64,000 nt of DNA from assembly GCA_035765895.1 (NCBI GenBank), contig DASTWL010000039.1:1-64000 (forward strand), written 5' to 3'. This stretch comes from Verrucomicrobiia bacterium. Lineage in GTDB: Bacteria > Verrucomicrobiota > Verrucomicrobiia > Limisphaerales > DSYF01. The notes beneath the pieces are model-generated. The model saw nothing but the letters and a program-made list of their open reading frames with translations. It was not told the DNA's origin and made no database searches. Both the position numbers and the translations under genes were made by a program. Positions 49,931 through 59,086 of the stretch are shown here, one piece after another. Every line of letters begins with the position of its first letter. Position 1 is the stretch's first letter.

Positions 49931-50947
49931 ATGATCATTGTGCTCAAACCCAAAATCACGCGCACCCAGGAACGCGACGTGTTGCAGGAAATCCGCAAGC
50001 TCGGCTACACGCCTCACGTCATGCGGGGCGTCGCCCGCGTGGTCATTGGCGCCATTGGCGACGAACGGACCCACAAATCGCTCGAGACGCTGGCCACCTG
50101 GCCGCAGGTCGAGAGCGTCATGCCCGTGCAGAAGCGTTACAAGCTCGTCAGCCGCGAAGCCCACCCGCAAAACTCCACCGTCACCGTGCGCCGGGAAACC
50201 CTGCTCGGTGGCAAAAAGTTCCAGGTCATGGCCGGCCCCTGCTCGGTGGAAAACGAGAAGCAGCTGCTCAGCACCGCCGCCGCGGTTAAAAAGGCTGGCG
50301 CCACCATCCTCCGCGGCGGGGCCTTCAAGCCGCGCACGTCGCCCTATGAATTCCAGGGGCTCGGCGAAAAAGGCTTGAAGCTGCTGGCCAAGGCACGCCG
50401 CGAAACCGGTTTGCCGGTCATCACGGAATTGTTGTCGGAGAATCACGCCGAACTGGTGGCGGAATACGCGGACATCCTGCAAATCGGCACCCGCAACGCG
50501 CAGAACTTCCAGCTGTTGATCGCCGCGGCCAAAACCGGCAAGCCCGTGCTGCTCAAGCGTGGCCTGTCGATGAAAATTGAGGAATGGCTGCTGGCCGGCG
50601 AATACATCCTCGCCAACGAAAATCCGAATTTAATCTTCTGCGAGCGCGGCATTCGCACGTTCGAGACCTACACGCGTAACACGCTGGATCTTTCCGCCAT
50701 TCCCATCATCAAACGGGAGTCTCACGCGCCCATTGTCATCGATCCCAGCCAGGGCGCGGGCCGCGCCGATCTGGTGGCCGCGATGTGCAAGGGCGCCGTG
50801 GCCATGGGTGCCGACGGATTGCTTATCGAAGTGCACCCCAATCCGGCGGAGGCGTGGAGCGACGGCGCCCAACAACTCACGTTGGACGGTTTCGGCCGGT
50901 TGATGGAAGAGCTGCGACCGTTCATTGCCGCCGCCGGGCGCGAATAG
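49931..50947 (+). CDS. aroF: 3-deoxy-7-phosphoheptulonate (DAHP) synthase with N-terminal regulatory domain
   Basis: 338 residues. Residues 1-~80 form the ferredoxin-like domain of the Thermotoga-type (I-beta) DAHP synthase (MIIVLKPKITRTQERDVLQEIRKLGYTPHVMRGVARVVIGAIGD), which mediates Tyr/Phe feedback in that group. The barrel has FQVMAGPCSVENEKQ, GGAFKPRTSPYEFQGLGEKGL, LQIGTRNAQNFQLL, KPVLLKRGLSMKIEEWL, ERGIRTFETYTRNTLDLSAIPIIKRESHAPIVIDPSQGAGR and LIEVHPNPAEAWSDGAQQL, covering the metal Cys/His/Glu/Asp and phosphate sites. It commits PEP and erythrose-4-phosphate to aromatic synthesis. Expression appears controlled by the attenuator upstream. No other aro gene is adjacent. Confidence 0.95.
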   Translation: MIIVLKPKITRTQERDVLQEIRKLGYTPHVMRGVARVVIGAIGDERTHKSLETLATWPQVESVMPVQKRYKLVSREAHPQNSTVTVRRETLLGGKKFQVMAGPCSVENEKQLLSTAAAVKKAGATILRGGAFKPRTSPYEFQGLGEKGLKLLAKARRETGLPVITELLSENHAELVAEYADILQIGTRNAQNFQLLIAAAKTGKPVLLKRGLSMKIEEWLLAGEYILANENPNLIFCERGIRTFETYTRNTLDLSAIPIIKRESHAPIVIDPSQGAGRADLVAAMCKGAVAMGADGLLIEVHPNPAEAWSDGAQQLTLDGFGRLMEELRPFIAAAGRE

Positions 50948-50961
50948 TCCGACGGAACGGA

Positions 50962-53900
50962 TCAGGCCACGTTGAGTGCACTTTGCAGGTCGCGTTCGAG
51001 GCGGGCAAACGCCTCCCGCAACTCGGGCAGCAGGGCGGTCGCCACCCCGAGGTCGCCGCGCTTGGCGGCCTCTTCGATGCGCAAGGTCAGGTCCACCGCG
51101 GGCTGGGCGTTGAATTGCAGCGCCGAGCCCTTAAGTTTGTGGGCGGTCCGGGCTGCAGTTGCCGCATCGCCGGCCTCGACCTCGGCGCGCAGTTTGGTCA
51201 GCAGCCCGGGCGTGGTTTCGGCAAAGAGCGTGACCAGCGTGCGGAACATTTCCGCATCGCCCTCGATGTTGGCGAGGCATTGCTGATGATCGTAACTCGG
51301 GGTGCGCGCCGCCCACCGGCCGAGACGCTGCATCACGCGATCGATGGCGTCCGCCAAATCCTGCCGCCGCACCGGCTTGGTGACGTAATCGTCCATGCCG
51401 GCCCCGAGATAACGTTCGCGGCTGCCTTTGATGGCGTGCGCGGTCAGCGCGATGATCGGCGTGTGAGGTGTCCCGGCGGCCTCCATGGCCCGGATGCGTT
51501 GGGTGGCCTCCATGCCGTCCATTTCGGGCATTTGCAGGTCCATGAAGATGAGGTCAAACCGGTCGCGTTCCACCGCCTGCACGGCCTGCCGGCCATTGCG
51601 AACGGTGAACACGGAATGCCCCATGCGCGTGAGCAAATGCATGGCAAGTTCGAGGTTCACCTCGTTGTCCTCAACCAGCAAAACGCGCAGGCGCTCGCCT
51701 GTTGCTGGAGCCGTGGTCTGCACCACCAGCCGGACGCCTTCCGGTTGCAGCACGGTCAGAATGGTGTCGAGCAGTTCGGACTGTCCGACCGGCTTGGTCA
51801 GCGCGTAATGGATGCCTTCCTCCCGGCAGCGGGCCGTTTCGCGGGCCGGTTCGGCGGACGACAACATCATGACGACCGTGGCGGACGGCATTAGTTGTTT
51901 GCGCAGCTCGCGATTCAGGGCGAACCCGTCCATCTCGGGCATTTCGTCGTCCAGAAGCACGAGAGAATAGGGGTGCTGCGCTTCGGCGGCGGCCTTGAGT
52001 TCGGCCAGGGCCGCCCGGCCGTTGGCCACGGAAGTGGGCTGCATCCCCCACCCTGTCACCATTTCGCAGAGAATGCCCCGGTTGGTTTCGTCATCATCCA
52101 CAACCAGCACGCGTTGCGCGGCGAGCCGCTCGGGAACGTGCGGCCCGTCCGCCTGTGGATCGGTTTGCACGCGGAGACGCGCGGTGAAATGAAAACGGCT
52201 GCCCTTGCCCACCCGGCTTTCCACCCAGATTTGGCCGCCCAGCATGCGCACGAGGTTGGAGCAGATGGCCAGACCGAGGCCGCTGCCGCCAAATTTGCGG
52301 GAAATGGTTCCGTCGGCCTGCGTAAACGGCTCGAACACGTGCAGCAGCTTTTCCTCGGGAATGCCCGGCCCGGTATCGAAGACAATGAAATGCAGGTCGC
52401 TTTCCTCGGCCTTTTTTTCAGGCAACTGCCCGCGGCGCTGGGCCAGATGAACCGTATCACTGCCGGCCCGGCGCACCTCGACGCCCACGTGTCCATGCTC
52501 GGTGAACTTGATGGCGTTGCCCACGAGATTGATGATGACCTGCCGGATGCGAACCAGGTCGCCTTCCAGGATGTTCGGCACGTTGGGCAACACGTGAAAC
52601 GTCAGCTCCAACCCCTTCTCGTGGGCCCGCAAGCCGAGCGATTTGAGAGTCTCGTTGAGCGCGTTGCGCAGGTTGAAGCGTTCCAGGTGCAGTTCGAGTT
52701 TGCCGGCCTCGATTTTTGAAAAGTCCAGAATATCGTTGATCAGGCGGAGCAGGTCGTTGGCGGAATTGCGCACGGTGCCGAGATAGCCGCGCTGCTCGGC
52801 CGAGAGCGGCGTCTCCAAGGCCAGTTCCGTCATGCCAATGATGCCGTTCATGGGCGTGCGGATTTCGTGGCTCATGTTGGCGAGAAACTCGCTCTTGGCC
52901 CGGTTGGCGGCTTCGGCGGACTCCTTGGCTTCACGCAAACGTTCATAAAGCCGCACGCGCATGATGGCCGCGGCCGCGCGGTGCGCGAGCGTCGAAAGGA
53001 AGTCCAGGTCGTCCTGGGAAAACTGGCGCGGCTTTGTTTCCAGGGCATAAAGCACCCCAAGCGCTTCCCCTTCCGCCAGCAGGGGAAAGCCCGCGTAGGC
53101 AGACAACCCGGAGGCTCCCAGGATGGGGTTGGTATTCAGCGTGTCCTCCCGCATGTCGCTGACAATGTGCGGCTGGCGGTTCTCCACGATCCAACGGCTC
53201 GCGCCCCCCTCGCGCCGCACATGTTCGGCCGCATACTGCCGCTCGTGGCCGGCCTCGGTGGACGTGCTGAGGGTGAAGGCCTGTTTGCGGGCGTCCCACA
53301 ACACCACGCTCGCCTCCGCCGCCGGCAGGAGGTTTTTGGTGGCCAGGGTGATGCGTTCGAGCACGGCCTGCAGCTCCCGTTGCTCGTTGATGGAAAGCTC
53401 GATTTCCGCCAGCGCGGCCTGCCGCTTGAACTGTTGCGCTAGGCGTTCCTCGGCCTTCTTCCGTTCGGTGACATCCTCCGAAACGCCGATAAAGTTGATC
53501 AATCTTCCCTGGTCATCACGCACCGGAGAGATCGTCACTTCGTTCCAGAACAACTGCCCGTCCTTGCGGAAATTGCGCAGAACGACGTGGCACGAACGCC
53601 CCTGCCGCACGGCGTCCCGCAGTTCCTCCACCCCGGACTGGTCACGGTCCGTGCCCTGCAAAATGCGGCAGTTGCGACCGATCAGCTCGGCCACGCTGTA
53701 ACCGGTGATGCGCGCCCAGGCGGGGTTCGCGTAAATGACCGGGTTGTCCGGCTGGTTGGGGTCCGTGATGATGATGCCGTTGCTGGCCGAAGTGATGGCA
53801 CGCTCCTGCAGGCGCAACCGCGCCGTCATGCCCGCGGCGATGTCATACGCCTGCCGCCGCGCGCTGACCTGCATGAACACGACCCCAAAACCAAGCGCGG

Positions 53901-54927
53901 TCAGCGCCAGCCCGCAGACCAGCACAACCAGCGGCTGGCTCGAGGCTCGGGCGGCGCGAAAATCGGCCGAGGCCGAATAAAAAATCGTCCATGTGCGGTC
54001 GCCGAAGGCCAGGGTGTTCGTCAGCATGAACGGACGGCGAACGTTGTCACCCGCGACATGCAGCTGCCCGTCGTAGTCATAGATGAGCGTGTCGCGCGTG
54101 AGCACGGGACCATCGAACACCTCGAAATCAATGTCCGTTTCGCCGGCCTCGAAAATGCGGTCGAGGAGCGCGCGCAGCGGGAACCGGGCAAACACCCAGC
54201 CGCGCAAGGCCGCCCGGCGATTCTCCACGCTGGTCAGCGGGATGTTGTCCACATACACGGCCAGATACATGCTGATGATGTCCTGGCGGCGGCGGCCCTT
54301 GCCGACGTCCGATTTGGACGTGAGCGTGGCCTCGCCGAGGTCGCACGCGGCGCTGGCGGCGGCCAGTTGATTGGAATCGCTGGCGATGTCGAATCCCAGC
54401 CAGGATGACTCCTCCGGCATGGGCGCGATGTATTTGATGGGAAAGTATTCCGTCCGGTTGGTGGTTTCCGGCCAGATTTGATAGTCGGGCAGAATGGTCC
54501 GGCTGGCTTCACGGACGAAGGAGTATTTTTGCCACTCCGGAATGCGGGCGGCGTAACCGATGGTGGAAATTTCCGGGTAGAGTTTGGAGACGGCCAGCTG
54601 GTCGAGGTAGGCGCGCCACGTCTTGATGTCCGTGGCGGCATCCGGCGGCACCAGGGCGGCCGCACCGCGCAACGCCCGCTCGCCGTTGCGCAAGGAATCC
54701 AGGAGGTCGCCGCGCACGCGGTCGCACCGGTTGTTGAACTGGATCTGCTCCTGATTGCGGTAATGATGCCGCGCCTCGTTCCATAACAAGGCGGTGCCGG
54801 CCAGCCCCAGAATCAACAGCCCCCAAGCCAGGCGGGAACCGAATCCGAACCGGCTCAGCAACGTGCGCAGCATGTCCTGCTGCTCCTGTTCGGGGGCGCT
54901 GGCTTTCGGCTGGTAGGCGGAATTCAT
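50962..54927 (-). CDS. CHASE-LOV-GAF hybrid histidine kinase with two receivers and HPt
   Basis: 1321 residues. A first helix ([16 protein letters not shown]), a CHASE periplasmic sensor (~75-320) and a second helix ([23 protein letters not shown]) lead to a PAS/LOV domain (~375-490) with the flavin-cysteine motif GRNCRILQG (Cys420), Asn452 and Asn462; the usual Gln of FIGVQ is Ser483. A GAF domain (~515-670) precedes HisKA ([16 protein letters not shown], His687), HATPase ([39 protein letters not shown]), two receivers (Asp993 and Asp1130) and a C-terminal HPt domain ([11 protein letters not shown], His1263). A full phosphorelay in one protein, sensing an outside ligand and perhaps blue light. 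Output regulator unknown. It converges with aroF. Confidence 0.88.
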   Translation of the reverse strand: MNSAYQPKASAPEQEQQDMLRTLLSRFGFGSRLAWGLLILGLAGTALLWNEARHHYRNQEQIQFNNRCDRVRGDLLDSLRNGERALRGAAALVPPDAATDIKTWRAYLDQLAVSKLYPEISTIGYAARIPEWQKYSFVREASRTILPDYQIWPETTNRTEYFPIKYIAPMPEESSWLGFDIASDSNQLAAASAACDLGEATLTSKSDVGKGRRRQDIISMYLAVYVDNIPLTSVENRRAALRGWVFARFPLRALLDRIFEAGETDIDFEVFDGPVLTRDTLIYDYDGQLHVAGDNVRRPFMLTNTLAFGDRTWTIFYSASADFRAARASSQPLVVLVCGLALTALGFGVVFMQVSARRQAYDIAAGMTARLRLQERAITSASNGIIITDPNQPDNPVIYANPAWARITGYSVAELIGRNCRILQGTDRDQSGVEELRDAVRQGRSCHVVLRNFRKDGQLFWNEVTISPVRDDQGRLINFIGVSEDVTERKKAEERLAQQFKRQAALAEIELSINEQRELQAVLERITLATKNLLPAAEASVVLWDARKQAFTLSTSTEAGHERQYAAEHVRREGGASRWIVENRQPHIVSDMREDTLNTNPILGASGLSAYAGFPLLAEGEALGVLYALETKPRQFSQDDLDFLSTLAHRAAAAIMRVRLYERLREAKESAEAANRAKSEFLANMSHEIRTPMNGIIGMTELALETPLSAEQRGYLGTVRNSANDLLRLINDILDFSKIEAGKLELHLERFNLRNALNETLKSLGLRAHEKGLELTFHVLPNVPNILEGDLVRIRQVIINLVGNAIKFTEHGHVGVEVRRAGSDTVHLAQRRGQLPEKKAEESDLHFIVFDTGPGIPEEKLLHVFEPFTQADGTISRKFGGSGLGLAICSNLVRMLGGQIWVESRVGKGSRFHFTARLRVQTDPQADGPHVPERLAAQRVLVVDDDETNRGILCEMVTGWGMQPTSVANGRAALAELKAAAEAQHPYSLVLLDDEMPEMDGFALNRELRKQLMPSATVVMMLSSAEPARETARCREEGIHYALTKPVGQSELLDTILTVLQPEGVRLVVQTTAPATGERLRVLLVEDNEVNLELAMHLLTRMGHSVFTVRNGRQAVQAVERDRFDLIFMDLQMPEMDGMEATQRIRAMEAAGTPHTPIIALTAHAIKGSRERYLGAGMDDYVTKPVRRQDLADAIDRVMQRLGRWAARTPSYDHQQCLANIEGDAEMFRTLVTLFAETTPGLLTKLRAEVEAGDAATAARTAHKLKGSALQFNAQPAVDLTLRIEEAAKRGDLGVATALLPELREAFARLERDLQSALNVA

Positions 54928-55003
54928 GGGTGGAACGGGGCCGCAATCTCACCAATAGTCCATTTTCCGGCTCGCTGGCAAGCCCGCCGCCACAGTCGGA
55001 CCA

Positions 55004-55040
55004 TAAAAAAACCCGGGCGGATGGTCGCATCCGCCCGGGT
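55004..55040 (-). terminator. Intrinsic terminator of the DUF481 gene
   Basis: On the minus strand a perfect 12-bp stem (ACCCGGGCGGAT at 55011-55022 with ATCCGCCCGGGT at 55029-55040) with a 6-nt loop, followed by a U-run (A-run from 55005). It lies 15 bp after the stop at 55056. Confidence 0.9.
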
Positions 55041-55055
55041 CCAATTCAAACGGCC

Positions 55056-55793
55056 TCAGAATGTGTAGGCCAGGGCACTGACGAGTTTCAGGTCGTTTTT
55101 CTTCCGACCCGGTGCCGGCTCGTTGTCGAAGGTGTCCTGTAAAAAGGTGCGCAAGCTGAGCTTCTTGGTGATGGCCGTGTCGAGACCGACTTCGGCGTTG
55201 ATCACGTAATTGTTGAAATCATCCATCTGGGGCAGCCATTCGAGCGATTGCCACATCTTGGCGTGTTCGGTGAATGTGTGCTCGAACCGCTCCGCCACAC
55301 GCAGGGTGGCGTAACCGTCCGTTTCGCCGCCGAGTTTTTCATAGACAAACCCCGGGCCCACTTCGCCGCGCAGGAAGGTGGTCTTGTTCTTGATAAAGTA
55401 GTAACCCACGCCCGGGCTGAGCGTCAGGCGGTAATCCAGATCCGCCACGGCATCGTGCAGGGCATCCACGCGCATCAATCCGAAGAACCGTTCGGAAAAC
55501 AGCCGGTTGTATTGGCTGAAACCGTGCAAGCTTTCCGCGTTCTTGACGCCGTTGGCCTTGCCGTAAGTGCCATCCACGCCCAGGTCCAGTTCATTGGCGG
55601 TCCATTTGCGCGAGGCAAGGAGGTTGGCGGTGAACGTTGTGGAGTCCGAATTGCCACGCGTCAGCGTCAGGCCCGCCGCAGCGGAGGTTTTCCACAGGTT
55701 GGTTTCGGTGGCAGTCGGCGCGCTTTGCGCGAAACCGGCGGTCGTCATGGCGACCAGCCCGCAGGCAAGTGCGATTTTGTGTTTGAGGGTCAT
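55056..55793 (-). CDS. DUF481 outer-membrane beta-barrel-like protein (YdiY family)
   Basis: 245 residues from ATG 55793 (signal peptide MTLKHKIALACGLVAMTTAGFA). The mature part has alternating beta strands ending in the aromatic AYTF, as expected of a barrel: AAAGLTLTRGNSDSTTFTANLLASRKWTANELDLGVDGTYG, LSPGVGYYFIKNKTTFLRGEVGPGFVYEKLG. DUF481 proteins (E. coli YdiY, salt-induced) are outer-membrane proteins of unknown function. A strong terminator follows. The gap to the lipoprotein gene upstream is 123 bp. Confidence 0.82.
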   Translation of the reverse strand: MTLKHKIALACGLVAMTTAGFAQSAPTATETNLWKTSAAAGLTLTRGNSDSTTFTANLLASRKWTANELDLGVDGTYGKANGVKNAESLHGFSQYNRLFSERFFGLMRVDALHDAVADLDYRLTLSPGVGYYFIKNKTTFLRGEVGPGFVYEKLGGETDGYATLRVAERFEHTFTEHAKMWQSLEWLPQMDDFNNYVINAEVGLDTAITKKLSLRTFLQDTFDNEPAPGRKKNDLKLVSALAYTF

Positions 55794-55916
55794 GTGTTGT
55801 TTTTTTATTGCGAGGTTTTCAGGCTGCCGGTTGGCCGCCGTGCGCGCAAATCGCCCCCGACGGGGCCGGTCGTAAGGCAGCACCGGCAGCTTCCGGATTG
55901 TGTTTGGGGGTGAGGG

Positions 55917-56441
55917 TTACTTGTTCAACAGATTGCCCACCGCGCCGGCCGCGTTGGTGGCGCCGGCCGCGGCCATGGCCTTTTGGATCTGTTCCTTCAA
56001 GCTGGTCACGAGCTGTTGCTGTTCCGGTGACAGCTTGAAATTGTTCACTTGCTGGAGGGTGTTCAGTGCATCGGAGTATTTGCTCTGCCCCAACAGCGTT
56101 TTCGCCTGGTCAATCAACTGATTCACCTTGGCATTCACGTCCGCGGAAGCTGTGCTGGTCGCCGGCTGCACGGCGGCACTGACCGTTGAAACGGCGGCGG
56201 TGGCGGCCGACTTGACCTCAGTGGCAGTCTTTTCCACCATCGGTTTGGCGGCATCAACCGCTTGGTTGGCCTCGGTGGCGACCGCGTCCGCGGCCTTCTT
56301 CATTGTGTCGCCGGTGGCCTGTGCGGCGGACGTCCCCTGATCAGTTGACGTGCCGGTGGTTTCGGATTTCTTTTCGCACCCCGCCAGGAGTGCGACTGCG
56401 CAGCAGGTGCCGAGGGCCAGGATGGTCTTTGTTGTTTTCAT
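55917..56441 (-). CDS. Alanine-rich helical lipoprotein
   Basis: 174 residues. Lipobox LLAGC (Cys22) after MKTTKTILALGTCCAVA. The mature protein is low-complexity (Ala, Thr, Val, Lys; KKAADAVATEANQAVDAAKPMVEKTATEVKS), probably a long amphipathic coiled coil, ending with a TPR-like segment (LLGQSKYSDALNTLQQVNNFKLSPEQQQLV). No family recognised. AAGGA lies 7 nt before the ATG. It follows the OmcB-like gene by 77 bp, with a hairpin between. Confidence 0.65.
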   Translation of the reverse strand: MKTTKTILALGTCCAVALLAGCEKKSETTGTSTDQGTSAAQATGDTMKKAADAVATEANQAVDAAKPMVEKTATEVKSAATAAVSTVSAAVQPATSTASADVNAKVNQLIDQAKTLLGQSKYSDALNTLQQVNNFKLSPEQQQLVTSLKEQIQKAMAAAGATNAAGAVGNLLNK

Positions 56442-56459
56442 GGTTTTTCCTTAACTGAA

Positions 56460-56488
56460 GGCTGGCAGGCCGAACGGGCCTGCCAGCC
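56460..56488 (-). terminator. Hairpin between the OmcB-like gene and the lipoprotein gene
   Basis: A perfect 12-bp stem GGCTGGCAGGCC (56460-56471) with GGCCTGCCAGCC (56477-56488) and a 5-nt loop. On the minus strand it is followed only by TTCAGTTAAGG, not a true U-run, so it may be a partial terminator or RNA-stability element that lowers downstream expression. Confidence 0.6.
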
Positions 56489-56518
56489 GGTTGCTACGTC
56501 GTCAAATACCCTTCGCGC

Positions 56519-58126
56519 TCAATAAACGCGAGTGGATTCTTCCGCCGAGGTTGGCGCCGGAATGTCCGTGGACGTGCGGATGAACGTCACACGGGCATCG
56601 CCCGCCTGGGCGCCCTTGGCCTTCACGTGATATTCGAAGGATTGCTTCGGCGCGAGGCGCGGGAAGGCCGGGAACGTCACGGTCCTGCCCGCAATCGTGC
56701 CACCGTTGTCCGCGCTGACCGGCGTGAGTTCCTTCGGGAACTCAACCACCACTTTGACGTTGGTGTCTGCGGCCGTGCCTTGATTGGTCACGCGCACGTA
56801 GTAGGTCGTCTCTTCGCCCACCTGGATCGGGTCGGGATTGTCGCCCTTCTCAAGCAGCAGGGCCGAGATGCCCTTCCACACCGTGCAGGCTTCCGCCGAG
56901 TCACGGAGACCATTGGCGGTGTTGACGGCAACGTTGTTGCAATGCGTGCCGACCGTCTCCGTGGTCAGCACCACGGTGAAGGACTTCGTGGCGCCCGCGG
57001 CGAGTTCGCCCACGTTCCACGTGATGTTCTTGCCATTCACGGAGCCGCCGCCGGCGTCCACGACGGTGGTCGCCGCCGGAGCCGTGTCGGTCACGACCAC
57101 GCCAGTGAGTTTGGTGTCACCCGTGTTGGAAACGACGATGTTGTAGCTGGCGCGCCGGCCGAGGAACTGCTCCTTCGGACCTTCCTTGGTGATCTTCACA
57201 CCGGGCTGCTCGATTACCGTGCAGGCTTCGGCGTTCACCTTGCCGGCATTGCTGGACGCAGCTTCGGCCACGTTGCACACCTTGCCGCGTTGCGTGGCCT
57301 TGAAGGTGACGGGCATTGTCTTGGACTGGTTCGGGCCGAGGTCGCCTACGTTGACGGTGACCGGGTTGCCGCTCATGCCTTTCGGCACGGCGTCGGTGAC
57401 GACGACGTTCTTGGCCGTGATGTTGCCCTTGTTCATGACCGTCACCGTATAGGTCACGTCAGAATTGATGAGCGCCGTGGCCGGACCGGTCTTGGTAATC
57501 GCCAGATCGGGTTTACCCACGAGCGTGGAGATGCAAACCTTCGGCACCGCAGTAACCGTGGCGCAGTTGACCAGTTCACCTTCCGAATCCGCCTTCACGG
57601 TCACTTTCATGGTGCGGGATTCGCCCCGGTTCAGGCTGGCGACTTTCCAGACGAGCGTCTTGCCATCCACCGCCGCCGCCGGATCACTGGAGACGTAGCT
57701 GGAACCCGCCGGGATCATGTCGGAGATGACCACGTCCGCGACGTCGCACTGGGCCACAGCGGTCAGGGTGTAGGTAATGTTTTCGCCGAGCGCCGCGACG
57801 GACGGAGCCGACTTGGTCAGTTTCACCAGACCGCAATCGGTCGTCGCTGTGCTGTAACCTTCACGAGGGGCCGGCGCAGGGGCCGGCGCTGGTTTTGTTG
57901 TTACGGGCACCGGGGCCGGCTTGGCGGCCGGCGGAGCGGGTTTCGCCGAGCTACGCATGAAGGGAGACTTGCCCGTGTAGTTCCCCAGCGGGATTTCGTA
58001 ATTGTTCCGATATTGATCCGTCCACTCGTCGCCCCCCGCACTTTGAGCCTGCATGCGCGCTGCTGGCCATGCGACCAGCACGGCCGCAAGCAGACCGGTT
58101 CCAATGTTTTTGATGGTGGTTTTCAT
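56519..58126 (-). CDS. OmcB-like cysteine-containing DUF11-repeat envelope protein
   Basis: 535 residues from ATG 58126 (AGGA just before it). Signal peptide MKTTIKNIGTGLLAAVLVAWPAARMQA, a Pro/Ala-rich stretch (residues ~55-85), then four DUF11-type beta domains: VKLTKSAPSVAALGENITYTLTAVAQCDVADVVISDMIPAGSSYVSS, LAITKTGPATALINSDVTYTVTVMNKGNITAKNVVVTDAVPKG, VKITKEGPKEQFLGRRASYNIVVSNTGDTKLTGVVVTD, and a last one near LEKGDNPDPIQVGEETTYYVRVTNQG. Eight cysteines sit at domain joins (NCATVTAVPKVCIST, KVCNVAE, EACTVIE, HCNNVA, EACTVW). This is the arrangement of chlamydial OmcB, the disulfide-linked envelope protein. Likely periplasmic or outer-membrane-associated. Function here is not known. Confidence 0.82.
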   Translation of the reverse strand: MKTTIKNIGTGLLAAVLVAWPAARMQAQSAGGDEWTDQYRNNYEIPLGNYTGKSPFMRSSAKPAPPAAKPAPVPVTTKPAPAPAPAPREGYSTATTDCGLVKLTKSAPSVAALGENITYTLTAVAQCDVADVVISDMIPAGSSYVSSDPAAAVDGKTLVWKVASLNRGESRTMKVTVKADSEGELVNCATVTAVPKVCISTLVGKPDLAITKTGPATALINSDVTYTVTVMNKGNITAKNVVVTDAVPKGMSGNPVTVNVGDLGPNQSKTMPVTFKATQRGKVCNVAEAASSNAGKVNAEACTVIEQPGVKITKEGPKEQFLGRRASYNIVVSNTGDTKLTGVVVTDTAPAATTVVDAGGGSVNGKNITWNVGELAAGATKSFTVVLTTETVGTHCNNVAVNTANGLRDSAEACTVWKGISALLLEKGDNPDPIQVGEETTYYVRVTNQGTAADTNVKVVVEFPKELTPVSADNGGTIAGRTVTFPAFPRLAPKQSFEYHVKAKGAQAGDARVTFIRTSTDIPAPTSAEESTRVY

Positions 58127-58358
58127 TCCTGTCTCCATTTGGTTTGTTGTTTTCGCTCCGCGGCCCAGCCTCTGAAAGAAGGCGCCGCGTTTTCCCCTTG
58201 CTGATACATACCCTGCGACTCTCTACCCCCCATCCGCAGCAAATGACGGCGCGCTGGGGGGTGAGGAAAAAGAAAACGCTTCCATTCTTCCGATGAACTG
58301 GGGTTCGAACGAAAGAGACACAACACCCGTTGCGCCAGCCCTGTTCGAATCTGCCTTT
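58127..58358 (-). other. Long 5' leader of the OmcB-like gene
   Basis: From the promoter at 58359-58386 the mRNA would have about 225 untranslated nt. It contains perfect 8-bp inverted repeats ACCCCCCA (58225-58232) and TGGGGGGT (58255-58262). No known riboswitch is recognised and no conserved small open frame stands out. Confidence 0.45.
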
Positions 58359-58386
58359 AGGTTAAGCCCAAGATGCTAAAAATCAA
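58359..58386 (-). promoter_or_regulatory. Promoter of the OmcB-like gene
   Basis: On the minus strand TTGATT (58381-58386), a 16-bp spacer and TAACCT (58359-58364) in an AT-richer patch. Predicted start near 58352. Confidence 0.55.
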
Positions 58387-58436
58387 ATGGGCGCCCCTTC
58401 TCAGGGCATCCGATCCGCTTATATTGAAGGCTAAAA

Positions 58437-58943
58437 TCAGTCCGGAACGGATGTCGAACTACCGGGCTTTTCGGCATCCAGCATAATGATCTTGCGACCG
58501 GAAGACTTGCTGCTGGACAGGCTGTCCATGAGGGTGGGAGCCACAGGGGATGCCGGGGCCGGCGCGGGGGCCGCCGGTGTCAGCGCCGAACGCAGGGCGC
58601 CCTCCACGAGTTGTGCGCAGTGGATCTTCATCGGCGGCAACGGCCCCAGTTCGCCGGCGAGTTCTTCCGTCTTGAGGGCCAGCGCCTCCTCGGCGGTTTT
58701 GCCGCGAATCAACTCCGTGGCCAGGCTCGCCACGGCAATGGCGGTTTCACAGCCGAAGGATTGGAAGGTTGCCTGGTCGATGACCTTGCGCCCGCCTTCC
58801 TCACGGAACTTCACCCACATCCGCAGCATCTCGCCGCAATCGGAGTTGCCCACCGTGCCCACGGCATCGGCGTTCGTCATCTCGCCAACGTTCTGCGGAT
58901 TGGCCAGCGCCGCGCGGATTCGTTTCTCCAAATCTTCATTCAT
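58437..58943 (-). CDS. NifU N-domain-like Fe-S cluster scaffold
   Basis: 168 residues. Three cluster-ligand cysteines of the IscU/NifU N-domain are in place: GNSDCGEMLRMWVKF, SFGCETAIAVASLATELIRGKTAEEAL and MKIHCAQLVEGALRSAL. A Pro/Ala-rich tail (PAAPAPAPASPVAP) and a short Lys/Ser end follow. It would assemble [2Fe-2S] clusters from sulfur supplied by a cysteine desulfurase. It is the last gene of the suf-like cluster, separated from the rhodanese gene by an inverted-repeat element. The cluster also encodes SufU, so two scaffold-type proteins coexist. Confidence 0.85.
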   Translation of the reverse strand: MNEDLEKRIRAALANPQNVGEMTNADAVGTVGNSDCGEMLRMWVKFREEGGRKVIDQATFQSFGCETAIAVASLATELIRGKTAEEALALKTEELAGELGPLPPMKIHCAQLVEGALRSALTPAAPAPAPASPVAPTLMDSLSSSKSSGRKIIMLDAEKPGSSTSVPD

Positions 58944-58954
58944 GATTGAAATTT

Positions 58955-59086
58955 ACCGCAGAGACGCGGAGATGCGGAGAATTATGTTTGGAAAGCAGGA
59001 AGGAGCTTTCAGGAGTTTTTGTTTCTAAAATCTGCATCCTCTATGGATCGAACATTTCCAACTCTGCGTCTCGGCGCCTCCGCGGT
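58955..59086. repeat. CGCAGAG-type inverted-repeat element in the suf cluster
   Basis: Left arm ACCGCAGAGACGCGGAG begins at 58955; the right arm, read on the opposite strand, begins ACCGCGGAGGCGCCGAGACG from 59086. The arms are imperfect inverted copies about 25 bp long around an AT-rich centre (59000-59060). It fills the gap between the NifU-like and rhodanese genes. Confidence 0.75.

Noticed and set aside
58300-58370. tRNA-like GTTCGAA sequence
   Set aside because: GTTCGAA occurs twice but no acceptor stem, anticodon arm or CCA-compatible end can be formed around it.
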